NCBI RefSeq assembly: GCF_000813005.1
Contig: NZ_JSYP01000030.1
Location: 1 to 34,836, forward strand
Reading direction: 5' to 3'
Source of the DNA: Flavobacterium sp. KMS
Lineage (GTDB): Bacteria; Bacteroidota; Bacteroidia; Flavobacteriales; Flavobacteriaceae
DNA: 34,836 nt
Position 1 is the first letter of the stretch. Each line of letters begins with the position of its first letter. The position numbers were made by a program, and so were the translations under genes. Under the pieces are notes generated by a model. That model saw nothing but the letters and a program-made list of their open reading frames with translations. It ran no database searches and was not told the origin of the DNA. Positions 16,404 to 25,808 of this stretch are shown here, piece after piece.

Positions 16404-16548
16404 TATTTGGCCGCAAAGTTCACAAAGTCCCACGCAACGGGCGCAAAGAAAAAAAGCATAAAAAAAACCAACATTTATAATGTTGGTTTTTTTATGAAAT
16501 TTTGCGAACCTTGGGTTTTAAAGTCTTGCGATCTTTACGGTTAAATTC
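16404..16548. repeat. CGCAAAG-type intergenic repeat around a terminator
   Basis: The gap between two convergent genes carries GGCCGCAAAGTTCACAAAGT and GGGCGCAAAG on the left, and the complementary type TTTTGCGAACCTTGGG and TCTTGCGATCTTTACGGTTA on the right, with a terminator hairpin in the middle. The outer arms pair imperfectly, so the whole gap can fold as one long hairpin. Confidence 0.7.
16461..16493. terminator. Bidirectional rho-independent terminator
   Basis: An A-run, then ACCAACAT, the loop TTATA, then ATGTTGGT and a T-run; arms including the A and T tracts are perfect. It is symmetric and lies between the convergent PH-SHOCT and DUF4407 genes, so it can serve both. Confidence 0.88.
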
Positions 16549-17649
16549 TTATAGAGTAGCTTTCTGCTTTTCTACAAAACTATGTGCTTGCAGTTCTAGG
16601 AGTTCGGTAGCTTTCTTTCGTTGTAGGTCGTATAACTGTTTATCTTGTGCTATATCCTCATAAACTTTGTCGTGCATTGCAGCGCTGGTTTTTACTAATA
16701 AACTACGTTGGTATTTATTTTGTTCCAGAGTAGCTTTTAATGCTGTTTCCAGCTCTTCCTGTTTAAAATCGTATTCTCCTCTCGGAGATAATAATTTGGC
16801 TATTATAGGAGATGTTTCTATGGCAAGGAACAAAAGCATAATAAAGAAAGATGGAATCCAAGGTAACTTGTTTAATGCGTTTATTCGCGCCATTAAACCA
16901 TCAAAACCATCAATGATAGGTTGTGTTTCGGTTACTTTTTTGTCTACATCGGCTTGGAGTGTTTTTGCAACTTTTTCTTTTTCGGCTATTTTTGCCTCAT
17001 TTTCAGTTTTTAGCGTAGCAAATTCTTTTAAAGCAGCATCGTGCTTATCGCGTTTCTCTTTATAAACAGGACCCTTTCCTAATCGTTTTGAGCCCGCTGT
17101 ACCTTCGGCTTCAGTAATGTAAGTTGAGTATAAGTCATTTACCTCTTTTTCCTTTTTTAGGATATCGGCTTTTAATCCAGCGATTTCGGCTTTGTTCTTG
17201 TCTAAATCGGATTTATAATAATTACCAACTTCTTTTTTATTGGCAAGAGCCATTGCATTTTTCTCTTTTAATAAAACAGTGTTGATTTCTTTTTCGAAAA
17301 TTTTAATTTCTAATGGTTTCGAAATTACGATTGCGATAATAACCGCCAGAATAATTCGAGGTGTTGCTTGCAGGAATTCATCCCAAACACGGTCTCTTTT
17401 TTTTATTGTAGATACAATAAAGCGGTCAAGATTAAAAATAAGTAAACTCCACACAAATCCAAAAAGCATGGCTGGATATACTGAGTCAAAAACGGTAAAT
17501 AAGGCATATGCACTTGCAATAAATGCCATTACTGCGGTAAAGAAAACGGTAGCTCCAATACCAACATATTTGGTTTGTTCACTTTCTGAACAGTCCTCGA
17601 GGAGATTTTTATCTGCTCCTGAGCAAAGGATAAAAAATTGTTTCAACAT
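16549..17649 (-). CDS. DUF4407 domain-containing membrane protein
   Basis: A 366-residue protein beginning MLKQFFILCSGADKNLLEDC, the characteristic opening of DUF4407. There are two membrane helices near 30-75, one at about 92-110, a long charged coiled coil at about 115-245, and a fourth membrane helix near 262-280 followed by another charged helix. The topology suggests four membrane crossings with a large coiled-coil domain on one side. Family function is not established. A TAAATTTG -7 box lies on the minus strand at 17679-17686, 30 nt upstream of the start. Confidence 0.88.
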   Translation of the reverse strand: MLKQFFILCSGADKNLLEDCSESEQTKYVGIGATVFFTAVMAFIASAYALFTVFDSVYPAMLFGFVWSLLIFNLDRFIVSTIKKRDRVWDEFLQATPRIILAVIIAIVISKPLEIKIFEKEINTVLLKEKNAMALANKKEVGNYYKSDLDKNKAEIAGLKADILKKEKEVNDLYSTYITEAEGTAGSKRLGKGPVYKEKRDKHDAALKEFATLKTENEAKIAEKEKVAKTLQADVDKKVTETQPIIDGFDGLMARINALNKLPWIPSFFIMLLFLAIETSPIIAKLLSPRGEYDFKQEELETALKATLEQNKYQRSLLVKTSAAMHDKVYEDIAQDKQLYDLQRKKATELLELQAHSFVEKQKATL

Positions 17650-17678
17650 GATTGATTGTTTTTGATTGATTGATAAGG

Positions 17679-17686
17679 CAAATTTA
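17679..17686 (-). promoter_or_regulatory. -7 promoter element of the DUF4407 gene
   Basis: Read on the minus strand this is TAAATTTG, a full match to TAnnTTTG. No TTTG is visible at the -33 spacing. Confidence 0.45.
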
Positions 17687-17947
17687 ACGCCAAAAAATTA
17701 ATATTGAGGTAAATAGTTGATATGTTTTTGGTTATGTCACTATTTTAGTTTTTCAAATGTGGTTTTGATAGCACTTTCAACCGTTGGTAATGTTAATTTT
17801 AATCAATATTTTCAAGGGGCTATGTTATTTTTAAGTAAAAAAAATAGGCTTAAAAAGTAGAAGCATAACGATATGTTAAATTTTTCAGGAGGTATAGTTA
17901 ATATGCAGCAACTAGTTTCGCATTATAGAAAAACAACCAAAACCAAA

Positions 17948-20755
17948 ATGAAAAAAAATTGTTTAGTATTAGTTCTCTTTTTAATAACTTTAGTAGGTTA
18001 TGCTCAAAAAGGAATTGTTTCTGGGAAAGTATTGGATGCAGACGATAAACTGCCTTTACCAGGAGCAATGATTGAAATTGTAGGTCAGAATAAATATACT
18101 ATTTCTGATTATAACGGAAGATACGAATTGCTTAATGTAATGTCGGGATCTTATCAGGTAAAAGTAAAATACATGGGATATACAGAGAATATCCAAGATG
18201 TAGTTATTGCCGATGGGAAAAATGCTGTTATAGATTTTGCTCTTAAATCTTCGGGGACAGAATTGAATGAAGTAGTTGTAGGTGATATCCTAAAGGGACA
18301 AGCAAAAGCTTTAAACCAACAAAAAACGAATAAGAATATCGGAAATGTTATTTCGGCTGATCAAATGGGGCGTTTTCCTGATGCCAATGTTGGAGATGCC
18401 TTAAAGCGTGTGCCAGGTATTACTATGCAGAATGATCAAGGTGAAGCAAGAAACATCATTATTAGAGGTTTGGCCCCTTCATTAAATTCTGTGACTTTAA
18501 ACGGAGATCGTATTCCATCAGCCGAAGGCGATAACAGAAATGTACAGATGGATCTTATCCCATCGGATATGATTACAACAATCGAGGTGAATAAAACACT
18601 TACGCCAGATATGGATGCAGATGCTATCGGGGGTTCTGTAAACCTGATTACCAGAGCAACTCCTAATGGTGAAAGAATCTCGGCAACAGTAGCGGGAGGT
18701 TATGCACCAATACGAGATAAACCTATTTATACAGCAGGATTAGTTTATGGAAATCGCTTTTTTGATGATAAACTTGGAGCTGTTGTAAGTGGTTCTTATA
18801 ATAATGTGGATTATGGTTCGGATAATGTTGAAGCTGCTTGGACTAAAGATAAATTCGGAAATGAATTTTTGAGTAAATCAGAAATCAGAAAATATGATGT
18901 GCAGCGTATTCGCCGAAGCGCAGCTCTAGCTTTAGATTATAAATTTGATGAAAACAATACCATCTTTTTTAACGGAATTTATAACTGGAGAGATGATAGA
19001 GAGAATCGTTATAGAACGACTTATGATGATATGAAACCTATTTATAATGGCGAACAAATTACTGGTTTTACAGGGAGAGTAAAGCGTCAGACAAAAGGTG
19101 GTGTTGATAATAATCGCAATAAAAACAGAAGACTCGAAGATCAGCGTGTGCAGAACTATGCATTGCGTGGAGAACATTTAATAAATTCTAGTTTAGATCT
19201 TGATTGGTCAGCAAATTATTCGACAGCAAGAGAATATCGTCCTCAAGAACGTTATATCGAATACCGTCAGAAAGGATTGAATACTGTACAAGATTTATCT
19301 GATTTAGAGTTTCCTTTGGTTACAACAACTGGCGAAGCTTTAGATAAGTTTAAATTTGATTCGACTACCGAAAATACAGATGAAACTAAGGAAAGTGAAT
19401 TTGGAGCTAAAGTAAATATCAGGTTTCCTTTTTCAATTATCCCTTCGGAGAAAGGAAGATTAAGAACGGGACTTAGATTAAGAATGAAAGAGAAATCGAG
19501 AGATAATATTTTCTATTCTTACGAGCCGATAAGCGGAATGGAAACTTTGGCAGATGTTCAAACCAGTTATTATGACGGAAGCGGATTTAATCCAGGGAGT
19601 AAATACGTACCGGGAACGTTTGTTTCTAATTCGTATTTGGGAGGTTTAGATTTAAATAATCCTGCTTTGTTTAATAAAGAATTAAATCCAGCTGAGTTTT
19701 TGACTGTAAATTACCAAGCCAAAGAAAATATTTATGCTGCTTATGTAAGATGGGATCAGGATTTTAATGATAAATTATCTATGATTTTAGGTTTCCGTGT
19801 AGAGAATACGCATATTGATTATACTGGTAATCGTGTTCTGGACGAAGAAGAGTTAGAAGGGAAGATAAACACAACCAATTCATATACAAACGTAATGCCT
19901 GGGATTTCGTTTAAGTATAATGCGACCAAAGATTTAGTGTTGAGAGCTGCTGCTACAACAGCTTTAGCAAGACCAAATTATTATGCTTTGGCTCCTTATA
20001 TCAATAATATTGCTGCCGATTCTCAGATATTAGCAGGTAATCCAGATCTTAAAGCGACTTATTCTTATAACTATGATTTCATGGCCGAGAATTATTTTAA
20101 ATCGGTTGGTTTAATTTCAGCAGGTGTTTTCTATAAAAACCTAAATGATTTTATTTATACTTATAGTGATAATCAATATACAACTGCAAAGTTTGCTGCG
20201 GATTTTCCTAACCAACAAAATCCAATTCCAGCGGGAGATAATTGGACACTTATACAACAAAGAAATGGTGATAATGTAGATGTATTTGGATTTGAAGTAG
20301 CATTTCAGCGTCAGTTGGATTTCTTTACAAGTCCATTTTTAAAAGGATTCGGGATTTATTTAAACTATACTTACACAAAATCTACAGCCAAAGGTATCGC
20401 TGATGCAGAAGGAAATGAAAGACGTAATATAAGCCTTCCGGGAACATCTCCACATATGTTTAATGGGTCATTGTCATGGGAAAACAAACATTTTTCGGCT
20501 AGAGTTTCGACTAATTTTACTTCAGATTATTTAGATGAATTAGGTTCTAATGAATACAATGATAGTTATTATGATAAACAACTTTTTGTAGATGCTAATG
20601 CAGCATTTAAAATTACACCTAAGATTCGTGTTTTTGCAGAAGCAAATAATTTAACCAATCAGCCGTTACGTTATTATCAAGGTGTAGAGTCGCATACTAA
20701 ACAGGTTGAGTATTACCAAGCGCGTTATAATTTAGGATTGAAATTTGATTTTTAA
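17948..20755 (+). CDS. TonB-dependent outer-membrane receptor, phytase-linked
   Basis: From ATG 17948 the protein has 935 residues and starts with a clean signal peptide, MKKNCLVLVLFLITLVGYAQ. Next is a carboxypeptidase-regulatory-like domain (about 22-100, GKVLDADDKLPLPGAMIEI). The plug domain follows (about 125-240, with ALKRVPGITMQ, RNIIIRGLAP and DMDADAIGGSVNLITR), then a long 22-strand-type barrel ending in LGLKFDF with a terminal Phe. It should import a ligand across the outer membrane using TonB energy. A phytase lipoprotein gene starts 66 bp downstream, so phytate-derived phosphate compounds are the likely cargo (inference). Two further in-frame starts exist upstream at 17873 and 17903; the second has an AGGAGGT 9 nt before it, but 17948 fits the signal peptide and A-rich start context best. 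Confidence 0.92.
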   Translation: MKKNCLVLVLFLITLVGYAQKGIVSGKVLDADDKLPLPGAMIEIVGQNKYTISDYNGRYELLNVMSGSYQVKVKYMGYTENIQDVVIADGKNAVIDFALKSSGTELNEVVVGDILKGQAKALNQQKTNKNIGNVISADQMGRFPDANVGDALKRVPGITMQNDQGEARNIIIRGLAPSLNSVTLNGDRIPSAEGDNRNVQMDLIPSDMITTIEVNKTLTPDMDADAIGGSVNLITRATPNGERISATVAGGYAPIRDKPIYTAGLVYGNRFFDDKLGAVVSGSYNNVDYGSDNVEAAWTKDKFGNEFLSKSEIRKYDVQRIRRSAALALDYKFDENNTIFFNGIYNWRDDRENRYRTTYDDMKPIYNGEQITGFTGRVKRQTKGGVDNNRNKNRRLEDQRVQNYALRGEHLINSSLDLDWSANYSTAREYRPQERYIEYRQKGLNTVQDLSDLEFPLVTTTGEALDKFKFDSTTENTDETKESEFGAKVNIRFPFSIIPSEKGRLRTGLRLRMKEKSRDNIFYSYEPISGMETLADVQTSYYDGSGFNPGSKYVPGTFVSNSYLGGLDLNNPALFNKELNPAEFLTVNYQAKENIYAAYVRWDQDFNDKLSMILGFRVENTHIDYTGNRVLDEEELEGKINTTNSYTNVMPGISFKYNATKDLVLRAAATTALARPNYYALAPYINNIAADSQILAGNPDLKATYSYNYDFMAENYFKSVGLISAGVFYKNLNDFIYTYSDNQYTTAKFAADFPNQQNPIPAGDNWTLIQQRNGDNVDVFGFEVAFQRQLDFFTSPFLKGFGIYLNYTYTKSTAKGIADAEGNERRNISLPGTSPHMFNGSLSWENKHFSARVSTNFTSDYLDELGSNEYNDSYYDKQLFVDANAAFKITPKIRVFAEANNLTNQPLRYYQGVESHTKQVEYYQARYNLGLKFDF

Positions 20756-20821
20756 TATAGAATGAATTAGTTAGAATTGGCAGGAATATAATGTTCCTGT
20801 CAATTTTTATAAAAATAGAAC

Positions 20822-21880
20822 ATGAAAAATAAATTTATATTACTCTTAGTGAGTGCCATTTTAGTTTCTTGCGATAGCAAGTTAGCGCCAGTTCGTAAAG
20901 ATGCTATTAAACCAACAGCGGTAACAGAACCACTTCCGCATGATACCGATGATCCCTCTATTTGGATACATCCTACAGATCCATCTAAAAGTATTATTGT
21001 AGGTACAGATAAAGATACCGATGGTGGATTGTATGCTTTTGATTTAAAAGGTAAAATCATAACCAAATCGGAAACATTAAAAAGACCCAATAATGTAGAT
21101 ATTGCTTATGGCTTAATTGTTAATGGAAAAAAAATAGATGTTGCAGTTACAACTGAAAGAGAAACTAATAAAATCAGGGTTTTTAGCTTACCAGATTTAA
21201 AACCTATAGATAATGGTGGAATTTCTGTTTTTGATGGAGAGACATTACGTGATCCTATGGGAGTTGCTTTGTACACCCGACCAAGTGATCACGCAATATT
21301 TGCTGTAGTAGGTAGAAAATCAGGAACTTCGGGTAGTTATTTGTGGCAATATCAATTGACAGATGTTGGCAACGGAATAGTTGGTGGTAAAGTAGTTCGC
21401 AAGTTTGGTGCATATAGTGGAAAAAAAGAGATTGAAGCTATTGCTGTAGATAATGAGCTAGGAATGGTTTATTACTGCGATGAGCAATTTGGTATCAGGA
21501 AATATGTTGCTGATCCTGAGAGTAAGCAAAAAGATGTTGAGTTAGCTATTTTTGGAAAAGGAGAGTTTAAGGCAGATAATGAAGGAATTGCTATTTATAA
21601 AAAAACAGCAACAACAGGTTATATTTTAGTTTCTAACCAACAAGCTAATACGTTTATGGTTTATCCTAGAGAAGGGGCTAAAGGAGATCCGAATAAGTAT
21701 CCTTTACTTGCCGAGATTCCTACGTCGACAATTGAGTGCGATGGTGCCGATGTTACGAATGTAAATTTAGGTGGAGCTTTTAAAAATGGTCTTTTTGTGG
21801 CAATGAGCAACGGAATGACGTTTCATTATTATAGTTGGGATTCAGTACAAAAACGTATTGATGCGCAAGTGAAAAAATAA
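20822..21880 (+). CDS. Beta-propeller phytase lipoprotein
   Basis: A 352-residue protein with a lipoprotein signal (lipobox LVSC, Cys17). The beta-propeller phytase signatures are visible: DTDDPSIWIHPTDPSKS (41-57), KDTDGGLYAFDLKGK (64-78), RPNNVDIAYG (88-97), KEIEAIAVDNELGMVYYCDE (202-221) and ADNEGIAIY (251-259). These supply the acidic calcium-binding and basic phosphate-binding residues of the family. It should release phosphate from calcium-bound phytate at the cell surface or in the periplasm. It lies 66 bp behind a TonB-dependent receptor, which suggests an uptake unit. Length fits the usual 340-380 of single-domain members. Acidic Asp directly after Cys17 is reminiscent of surface-export signals of Bacteroidota lipoproteins, but the match is weak. 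Confidence 0.92.
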   Translation: MKNKFILLLVSAILVSCDSKLAPVRKDAIKPTAVTEPLPHDTDDPSIWIHPTDPSKSIIVGTDKDTDGGLYAFDLKGKIITKSETLKRPNNVDIAYGLIVNGKKIDVAVTTERETNKIRVFSLPDLKPIDNGGISVFDGETLRDPMGVALYTRPSDHAIFAVVGRKSGTSGSYLWQYQLTDVGNGIVGGKVVRKFGAYSGKKEIEAIAVDNELGMVYYCDEQFGIRKYVADPESKQKDVELAIFGKGEFKADNEGIAIYKKTATTGYILVSNQQANTFMVYPREGAKGDPNKYPLLAEIPTSTIECDGADVTNVNLGGAFKNGLFVAMSNGMTFHYYSWDSVQKRIDAQVKK

Positions 21881-21892
21881 GTGTTCAGTATT

Positions 21893-22046
21893 TAGTTTTC
21901 AGTCTCAGTTCCAGTTTTCAGTTGCTGTCATAAGTTACGGTTTCCTTTATAAATACAGTAAGTAAACTGAGAGTGAATACTGAAACTGTATGCTGAAACT
22001 GTATACTGACACTGCGTACTGGTACTGAATACTGATACTAATACCA
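21893..22046. repeat. Low-complexity CAGT/ACTG intergenic repeat
   Basis: The left half repeats TTTTCAGT, TCTCAGT and TTCCAGT; the right half repeats complementary words such as ATACTGAAACTG and GTACTGAATACTGATACT. The halves can pair as a long imperfect hairpin after the phytase gene. No gene is seen. Confidence 0.65.
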
Positions 22047-22055
22047 AGTATAAAT

Positions 22056-22088
22056 AAAAAAGAGCTGTTCAATCGAACAGCTCTTTTT
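22056..22088. terminator. Bidirectional rho-independent terminator
   Basis: AAAAAGAGCTGTTC, the loop AATC, then GAACAGCTCTTTTT; arms are perfect. It lies between the convergent phytase and pckA genes and has an A-run on one side and a T-run on the other. Confidence 0.9.
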
Positions 22089-22112
22089 GTTTGAATTAGT
22101 AAAGACCTTATA

Positions 22113-23714
22113 TTATGCTAATGGTGCTCCTGCCATAATTTCGGCATTGGCAAACTCTTCAAATTTTGCAAAGTTAGCTTTGAATTTCTCTGCTAGTTCT
22201 TTTGCTTTTACATCGTATAATTCTGGATTTGCCCAAGTGTTTCTAGGATTTAATATTTCGCTAGGTACATTAGGACAACTTTGTGGTTTTGCAATTCCAA
22301 AAACAACGTGGTTTTCGTATGCTACGTCGTCTAATTCTCCGTTTAAAGCGGCAGTAATCATAGCACGAGTATATTTTAGTTTCATACGAGTTCCTGTTCC
22401 GTATGCTCCACCAGTCCATCCAGTATTAATAAGCCAAACTTTTACATCGGCATCTTTCATTTTTTTGCTCAACATTTCTGCATAACGAGTTGGGTGTAAC
22501 GGCATAAATGGCGCTCCAAAACAAGCTGAGAAATTAGGTTGAGGTTCGTCTACACCAGCTTCTGTTCCAGCAACTTTAGCAGTATAACCAGAAATAAAGT
22601 GATAAGCAGCTTGTCCTGGTGTAAGTCTCGAGATAGGAGGCAAAATACCAAAAGAATCGGCTGTTAAGAAGAAAATATTTTTAGGGTTTTTACCTATAGA
22701 ACCCGGTTGAATATTATCAATGTGGGTAATAGGGTAACTAACTCTTGTGTTTGGTGTAATTGAGATATCATCATAATCTACCTCGTTTGTACCTGGTTTA
22801 AAAACAACATTCTCTAATAAAGCACCTTTTTTAATTGCTCTAAAAATGTCTGGTTCATTTTCTTCAGTAAGGTTAATTACTTTAGCATAACAACCACCTT
22901 CAAAATTAAATACTGTGTTTTCATTAGTCCATCCGTGTTCATCATCACCGATTAATTTACGGTCTGGATCTGCAGATAAAGTTGTTTTTCCTGTTCCTGA
23001 TAAACCAAAGAAAATAGCTGTATCACCTTCTTTACCAACATTTGCACTACAGTGCATTGGTAATGTGTTCTTAAATACTGGCAAGATGAAGTTTAAAGCC
23101 GAAAAAATTCCTTTTTTCATCTCTCCTGTATATCCTGTTCCGCCAATAAGAGCAATTTTTTTTGTAAAATCTAAAATTGCAAAATTGCTTTGTCTTGTTC
23201 CGTCTACAGCAGGATCTGCCATGAAGCTAGGAGCACAAATTACTGTCCATTCTGGAGTAAAGTTTGCTAATTCTTCTGCTTCTGGTCTCAAAAACATATT
23301 GTAACAAAACAAGTTAGACCATGCTGTCTCAGTAACAACACGTACATTTAATCTGTAATTAGGGTCTGAACAAACGTAAGAATCTCTAACAAATACTTCT
23401 TTGTTAGATAAATATTGAGTTACCTTGTTGTATAATTTTTCAAAGGCAGCTGGTTCAAAAGGAATGTTTACTTTTCCCCACCAAACTTGGTCTTCTGTAA
23501 TACTATCCTTTACAATAAAACGATCTTGAGGCGAACGTCCTGTAAATGTACCAGTATTAATTGCTAATGCACCTGTTGAGTCCTCCACACCTTGACCTGA
23601 TTGTATCGTAATGTTGTGTAATTCGTCAGCTGATAACTGATAATGAATTGTTGCATTTTTAATCCCTAACTCATTTAGCGAAATCGATTGCGTAGATAAC
23701 GTTTGATTGTCCAT
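22113..23714 (-). CDS. pckA: Phosphoenolpyruvate carboxykinase (ATP)
   Basis: A 533-residue enzyme of full family length. It shows the oxaloacetate-binding TGRSPQDRF (58-66), the kinase-1a P-loop GLSGTGKTT (237-245), the kinase-2 metal-binding segment GDDEHGW (256-262), and later GGAYGTGTRM near the adenine site. It converts oxaloacetate and ATP to phosphoenolpyruvate, CO2 and ADP, the committing step of gluconeogenesis, in the cytosol. It has its own strong downstream terminator. A DUF423 gene lies upstream in the same direction with an 82-bp gap, so shared transcription is possible but not required. Confidence 0.98.
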   Translation of the reverse strand: MDNQTLSTQSISLNELGIKNATIHYQLSADELHNITIQSGQGVEDSTGALAINTGTFTGRSPQDRFIVKDSITEDQVWWGKVNIPFEPAAFEKLYNKVTQYLSNKEVFVRDSYVCSDPNYRLNVRVVTETAWSNLFCYNMFLRPEAEELANFTPEWTVICAPSFMADPAVDGTRQSNFAILDFTKKIALIGGTGYTGEMKKGIFSALNFILPVFKNTLPMHCSANVGKEGDTAIFFGLSGTGKTTLSADPDRKLIGDDEHGWTNENTVFNFEGGCYAKVINLTEENEPDIFRAIKKGALLENVVFKPGTNEVDYDDISITPNTRVSYPITHIDNIQPGSIGKNPKNIFFLTADSFGILPPISRLTPGQAAYHFISGYTAKVAGTEAGVDEPQPNFSACFGAPFMPLHPTRYAEMLSKKMKDADVKVWLINTGWTGGAYGTGTRMKLKYTRAMITAALNGELDDVAYENHVVFGIAKPQSCPNVPSEILNPRNTWANPELYDVKAKELAEKFKANFAKFEEFANAEIMAGAPLA

Positions 23715-23796
23715 AAATTTATAAGTTGTGTATGTTTTACTTTATAGACTGTAAAATTAGATATTATATTTCAGATAAAATTTTATATAACGAATT

Positions 23797-24183
23797 TTAT
23801 GACTTTTGTTTAATAATTTTAACAAATAGCACAGTCCAAGCAAGAATTAATAGGAGTCCGCCTATTGGCGTTACGAATCCGATAATTTTGAAGTCAAATG
23901 TTGTAAGGTTATTCGTAGCAAGTAAGTATATTGAACCCGAAAATAATATAACACCAGCTACAGCAAGATTGTAAATAACCTTTAATGTCTTTTGTGAAAG
24001 TTCTTTTCTTGTGGCTACAAAGAATAAAAATAATGCATGGTACATTTGGTAACGTACACCAGTTTCAAAAGTTACAAGTTCTTCTATTGATAAAACTTTT
24101 TTTAGAGCATGAGCTCCAAAAGCTCCTAAAATGATAGCTAACATTCCGAAAAAAGCACCTGTTGCAATTATTTTTTTATCCAT
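23797..24183 (-). CDS. DUF423 family membrane protein
   Basis: A 128-residue protein with four membrane helices. The N-terminal block FFGMLAIILGAFGAHALKK and the following TGVRYQMYHALFLF are the hallmark of DUF423. The C-terminal FVTPIGGLLLILAWTVLF completes the family pattern. Members are small inner-membrane proteins found widely in bacteria, with no agreed function. It precedes pckA on the minus strand with an 82-bp gap. Its upstream neighbour, the saccharopine dehydrogenase-like gene, is divergent. Confidence 0.92.
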   Translation of the reverse strand: MDKKIIATGAFFGMLAIILGAFGAHALKKVLSIEELVTFETGVRYQMYHALFLFFVATRKELSQKTLKVIYNLAVAGVILFSGSIYLLATNNLTTFDFKIIGFVTPIGGLLLILAWTVLFVKIIKQKS

Positions 24184-24343
24184 TACAATATTATTTTAGT
24201 TGTTACAAAAATAGGTTTAAAACTTTCATCATGGAAAAAAATTAAGAGAACTTTTGGAAATATTTAGCTTTCTTCAGGATAAATAAATTCTGCTTATTTT
24301 TGGTTTAAAATAATGTATAGTTCATTTTTTTAACATTTTTTAA

Positions 24344-24382
24344 TTGTTATGAATATAACATTATTGTATGTTTGTGTTATAT
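24344..24382 (+). promoter_or_regulatory. Promoter with an overlapping inverted-repeat operator
   Basis: TATGTTTG at 24367-24374 fits TAnnTTTG exactly, and TTG at 24344-24346 is 20 nt upstream. A perfect inverted repeat, ATATAACA (24353-24360) and TGTTATAT (24375-24382) with a 14-nt spacer, brackets the -7 box. The start codon is 9 nt after the second arm. The binding protein is unknown. Confidence 0.55.
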
Positions 24383-24391
24383 ATGTAAAAT

Positions 24392-25762
24392 ATGAGAGTA
24401 GTTTTAGTCATTGGAGCAGGCAGATCAGCGTCGTCATTGATACGATATTTATTGGATAAGTCCGAAAAGGAGAACCTGCATCTTATTATAGGTGATTTGT
24501 CTTTGGCTCTTGCCGAAAAGAAAACGAATAAACATCCTAATGCAACTCCTATTGCATTGGATATTTTTGATGAAGAACAACGAAAGCTTGCGATACAAAA
24601 GGCAGACATTGTAATATCGATGTTGCCGGCTCATTTACATGTAGAAGTTGCCAAAGATTGTTTGCTTTACCAAAAACATATGGTTACTGCATCTTATATA
24701 AGTGATGCGATGCAGGCATTGGACAAGGAAGCAAAAGCTAATAATTTGATTTTTATGAATGAAATTGGGCTTGATCCTGGTATCGATCATATGAGTGCCA
24801 TGAAGGTAATCGATGAAATTAGAGAGAAAGGTGGTAATATGTTATTGTTTGAATCTTTTTGTGGCGGACTTGTAGCTCCTGAATCTGATAATAATTTATG
24901 GAATTATAAATTTAGTTGGTTACCGCGTAATGTGGTTTTAGCAGGGCAGGGAGGGGCAGCCAAATTTATACAGGAAGGAACTTATAAATATATCCCTTAT
25001 TGCAATTTATTTCGCAGAACCGAATTTCTTGAAGTAGAAGGATACGGAAAGTTTGAAGCGTATTCTAATCGTGATTCTTTAAAATACAGATCTATTTATG
25101 GTCTCGAAGATATTCTTACTTTGTATCGTGGTACAATAAGAAGAGTTGGATTTTCGAAAGCTTGGAATATGTTTGTACAATTAGGAATGACCGATGATAG
25201 TTATGTTATGGAACATTCTGAAACTATGAGTTATCGTCAGTTTGTGAATTCTTTTTTGCCTTATCATCCAACTGATTCTGTAGAAATAAAAATGCGTTTG
25301 ATTCTTAAAATAGATCAGGATGATATAATGTGGGACAAACTTGTTGAGCTTGATTTGTTTAACGCGAATAAAATTGTTGGATTAAAAGAAGCTACTCCAG
25401 CTCAGATACTAGAAAAAATACTTTCGGATAGTTGGACTTTAGAGCCACACGATAAAGATATGATAGTGATGTACCATAAATTTGGATACAAATTAAATGG
25501 TGTAGACACGCAAATAGACTCCAAAATGGTTTGTATTGGAGATGATCAAACGTATACTGCAATGGCAAAAACAGTTGGACTGCCTGTTGCAATGGCCACT
25601 TTATTGATATTAAATGGTAAGATTACAACTCCTGGAGTTCAGTTACCAATAAATAAAGAGGTGTATTTACCGATTTTAAAAGAATTAGAAGAATACGGAG
25701 TAGTATTTCATGAGCAGGTTATGCCTTATTTTGGATATAATCCCGATAAACTTCTTAATTAG
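24392..25762 (+). CDS. Saccharopine dehydrogenase family protein
   Basis: A 456-residue oxidoreductase. A Rossmann nucleotide-binding start, VVLVIGAGRSASSLIRYL, is followed by the family segments ADIVISMLPAHLH and NEIGLDPGIDHMSAM (active-site region), and by SFCGGLVAPESDNNLWNYKFSW. The C-terminal half is the saccharopine dehydrogenase C-terminal domain. The overall form resembles the dehydrogenase half of the eukaryotic bifunctional lysine-degradation enzyme LKR/SDH, so a role in lysine degradation is plausible, but the substrate is not proven. It has its own promoter with a candidate operator, and a strong terminator follows. Confidence 0.9.
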   Translation: MRVVLVIGAGRSASSLIRYLLDKSEKENLHLIIGDLSLALAEKKTNKHPNATPIALDIFDEEQRKLAIQKADIVISMLPAHLHVEVAKDCLLYQKHMVTASYISDAMQALDKEAKANNLIFMNEIGLDPGIDHMSAMKVIDEIREKGGNMLLFESFCGGLVAPESDNNLWNYKFSWLPRNVVLAGQGGAAKFIQEGTYKYIPYCNLFRRTEFLEVEGYGKFEAYSNRDSLKYRSIYGLEDILTLYRGTIRRVGFSKAWNMFVQLGMTDDSYVMEHSETMSYRQFVNSFLPYHPTDSVEIKMRLILKIDQDDIMWDKLVELDLFNANKIVGLKEATPAQILEKILSDSWTLEPHDKDMIVMYHKFGYKLNGVDTQIDSKMVCIGDDQTYTAMAKTVGLPVAMATLLILNGKITTPGVQLPINKEVYLPILKELEEYGVVFHEQVMPYFGYNPDKLLN

Positions 25763-25808
25763 TAGTTTTTGAAAATTTTTTTTAGAATTTTTTTTAGTTT
25801 TTTATTTG

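Noticed and set aside
17948..21880. SusC/SusD-type polysaccharide utilisation locus
   Set aside because: The gene after the receptor is a phytase, not a SusD-like protein, and no glycoside hydrolase is nearby.
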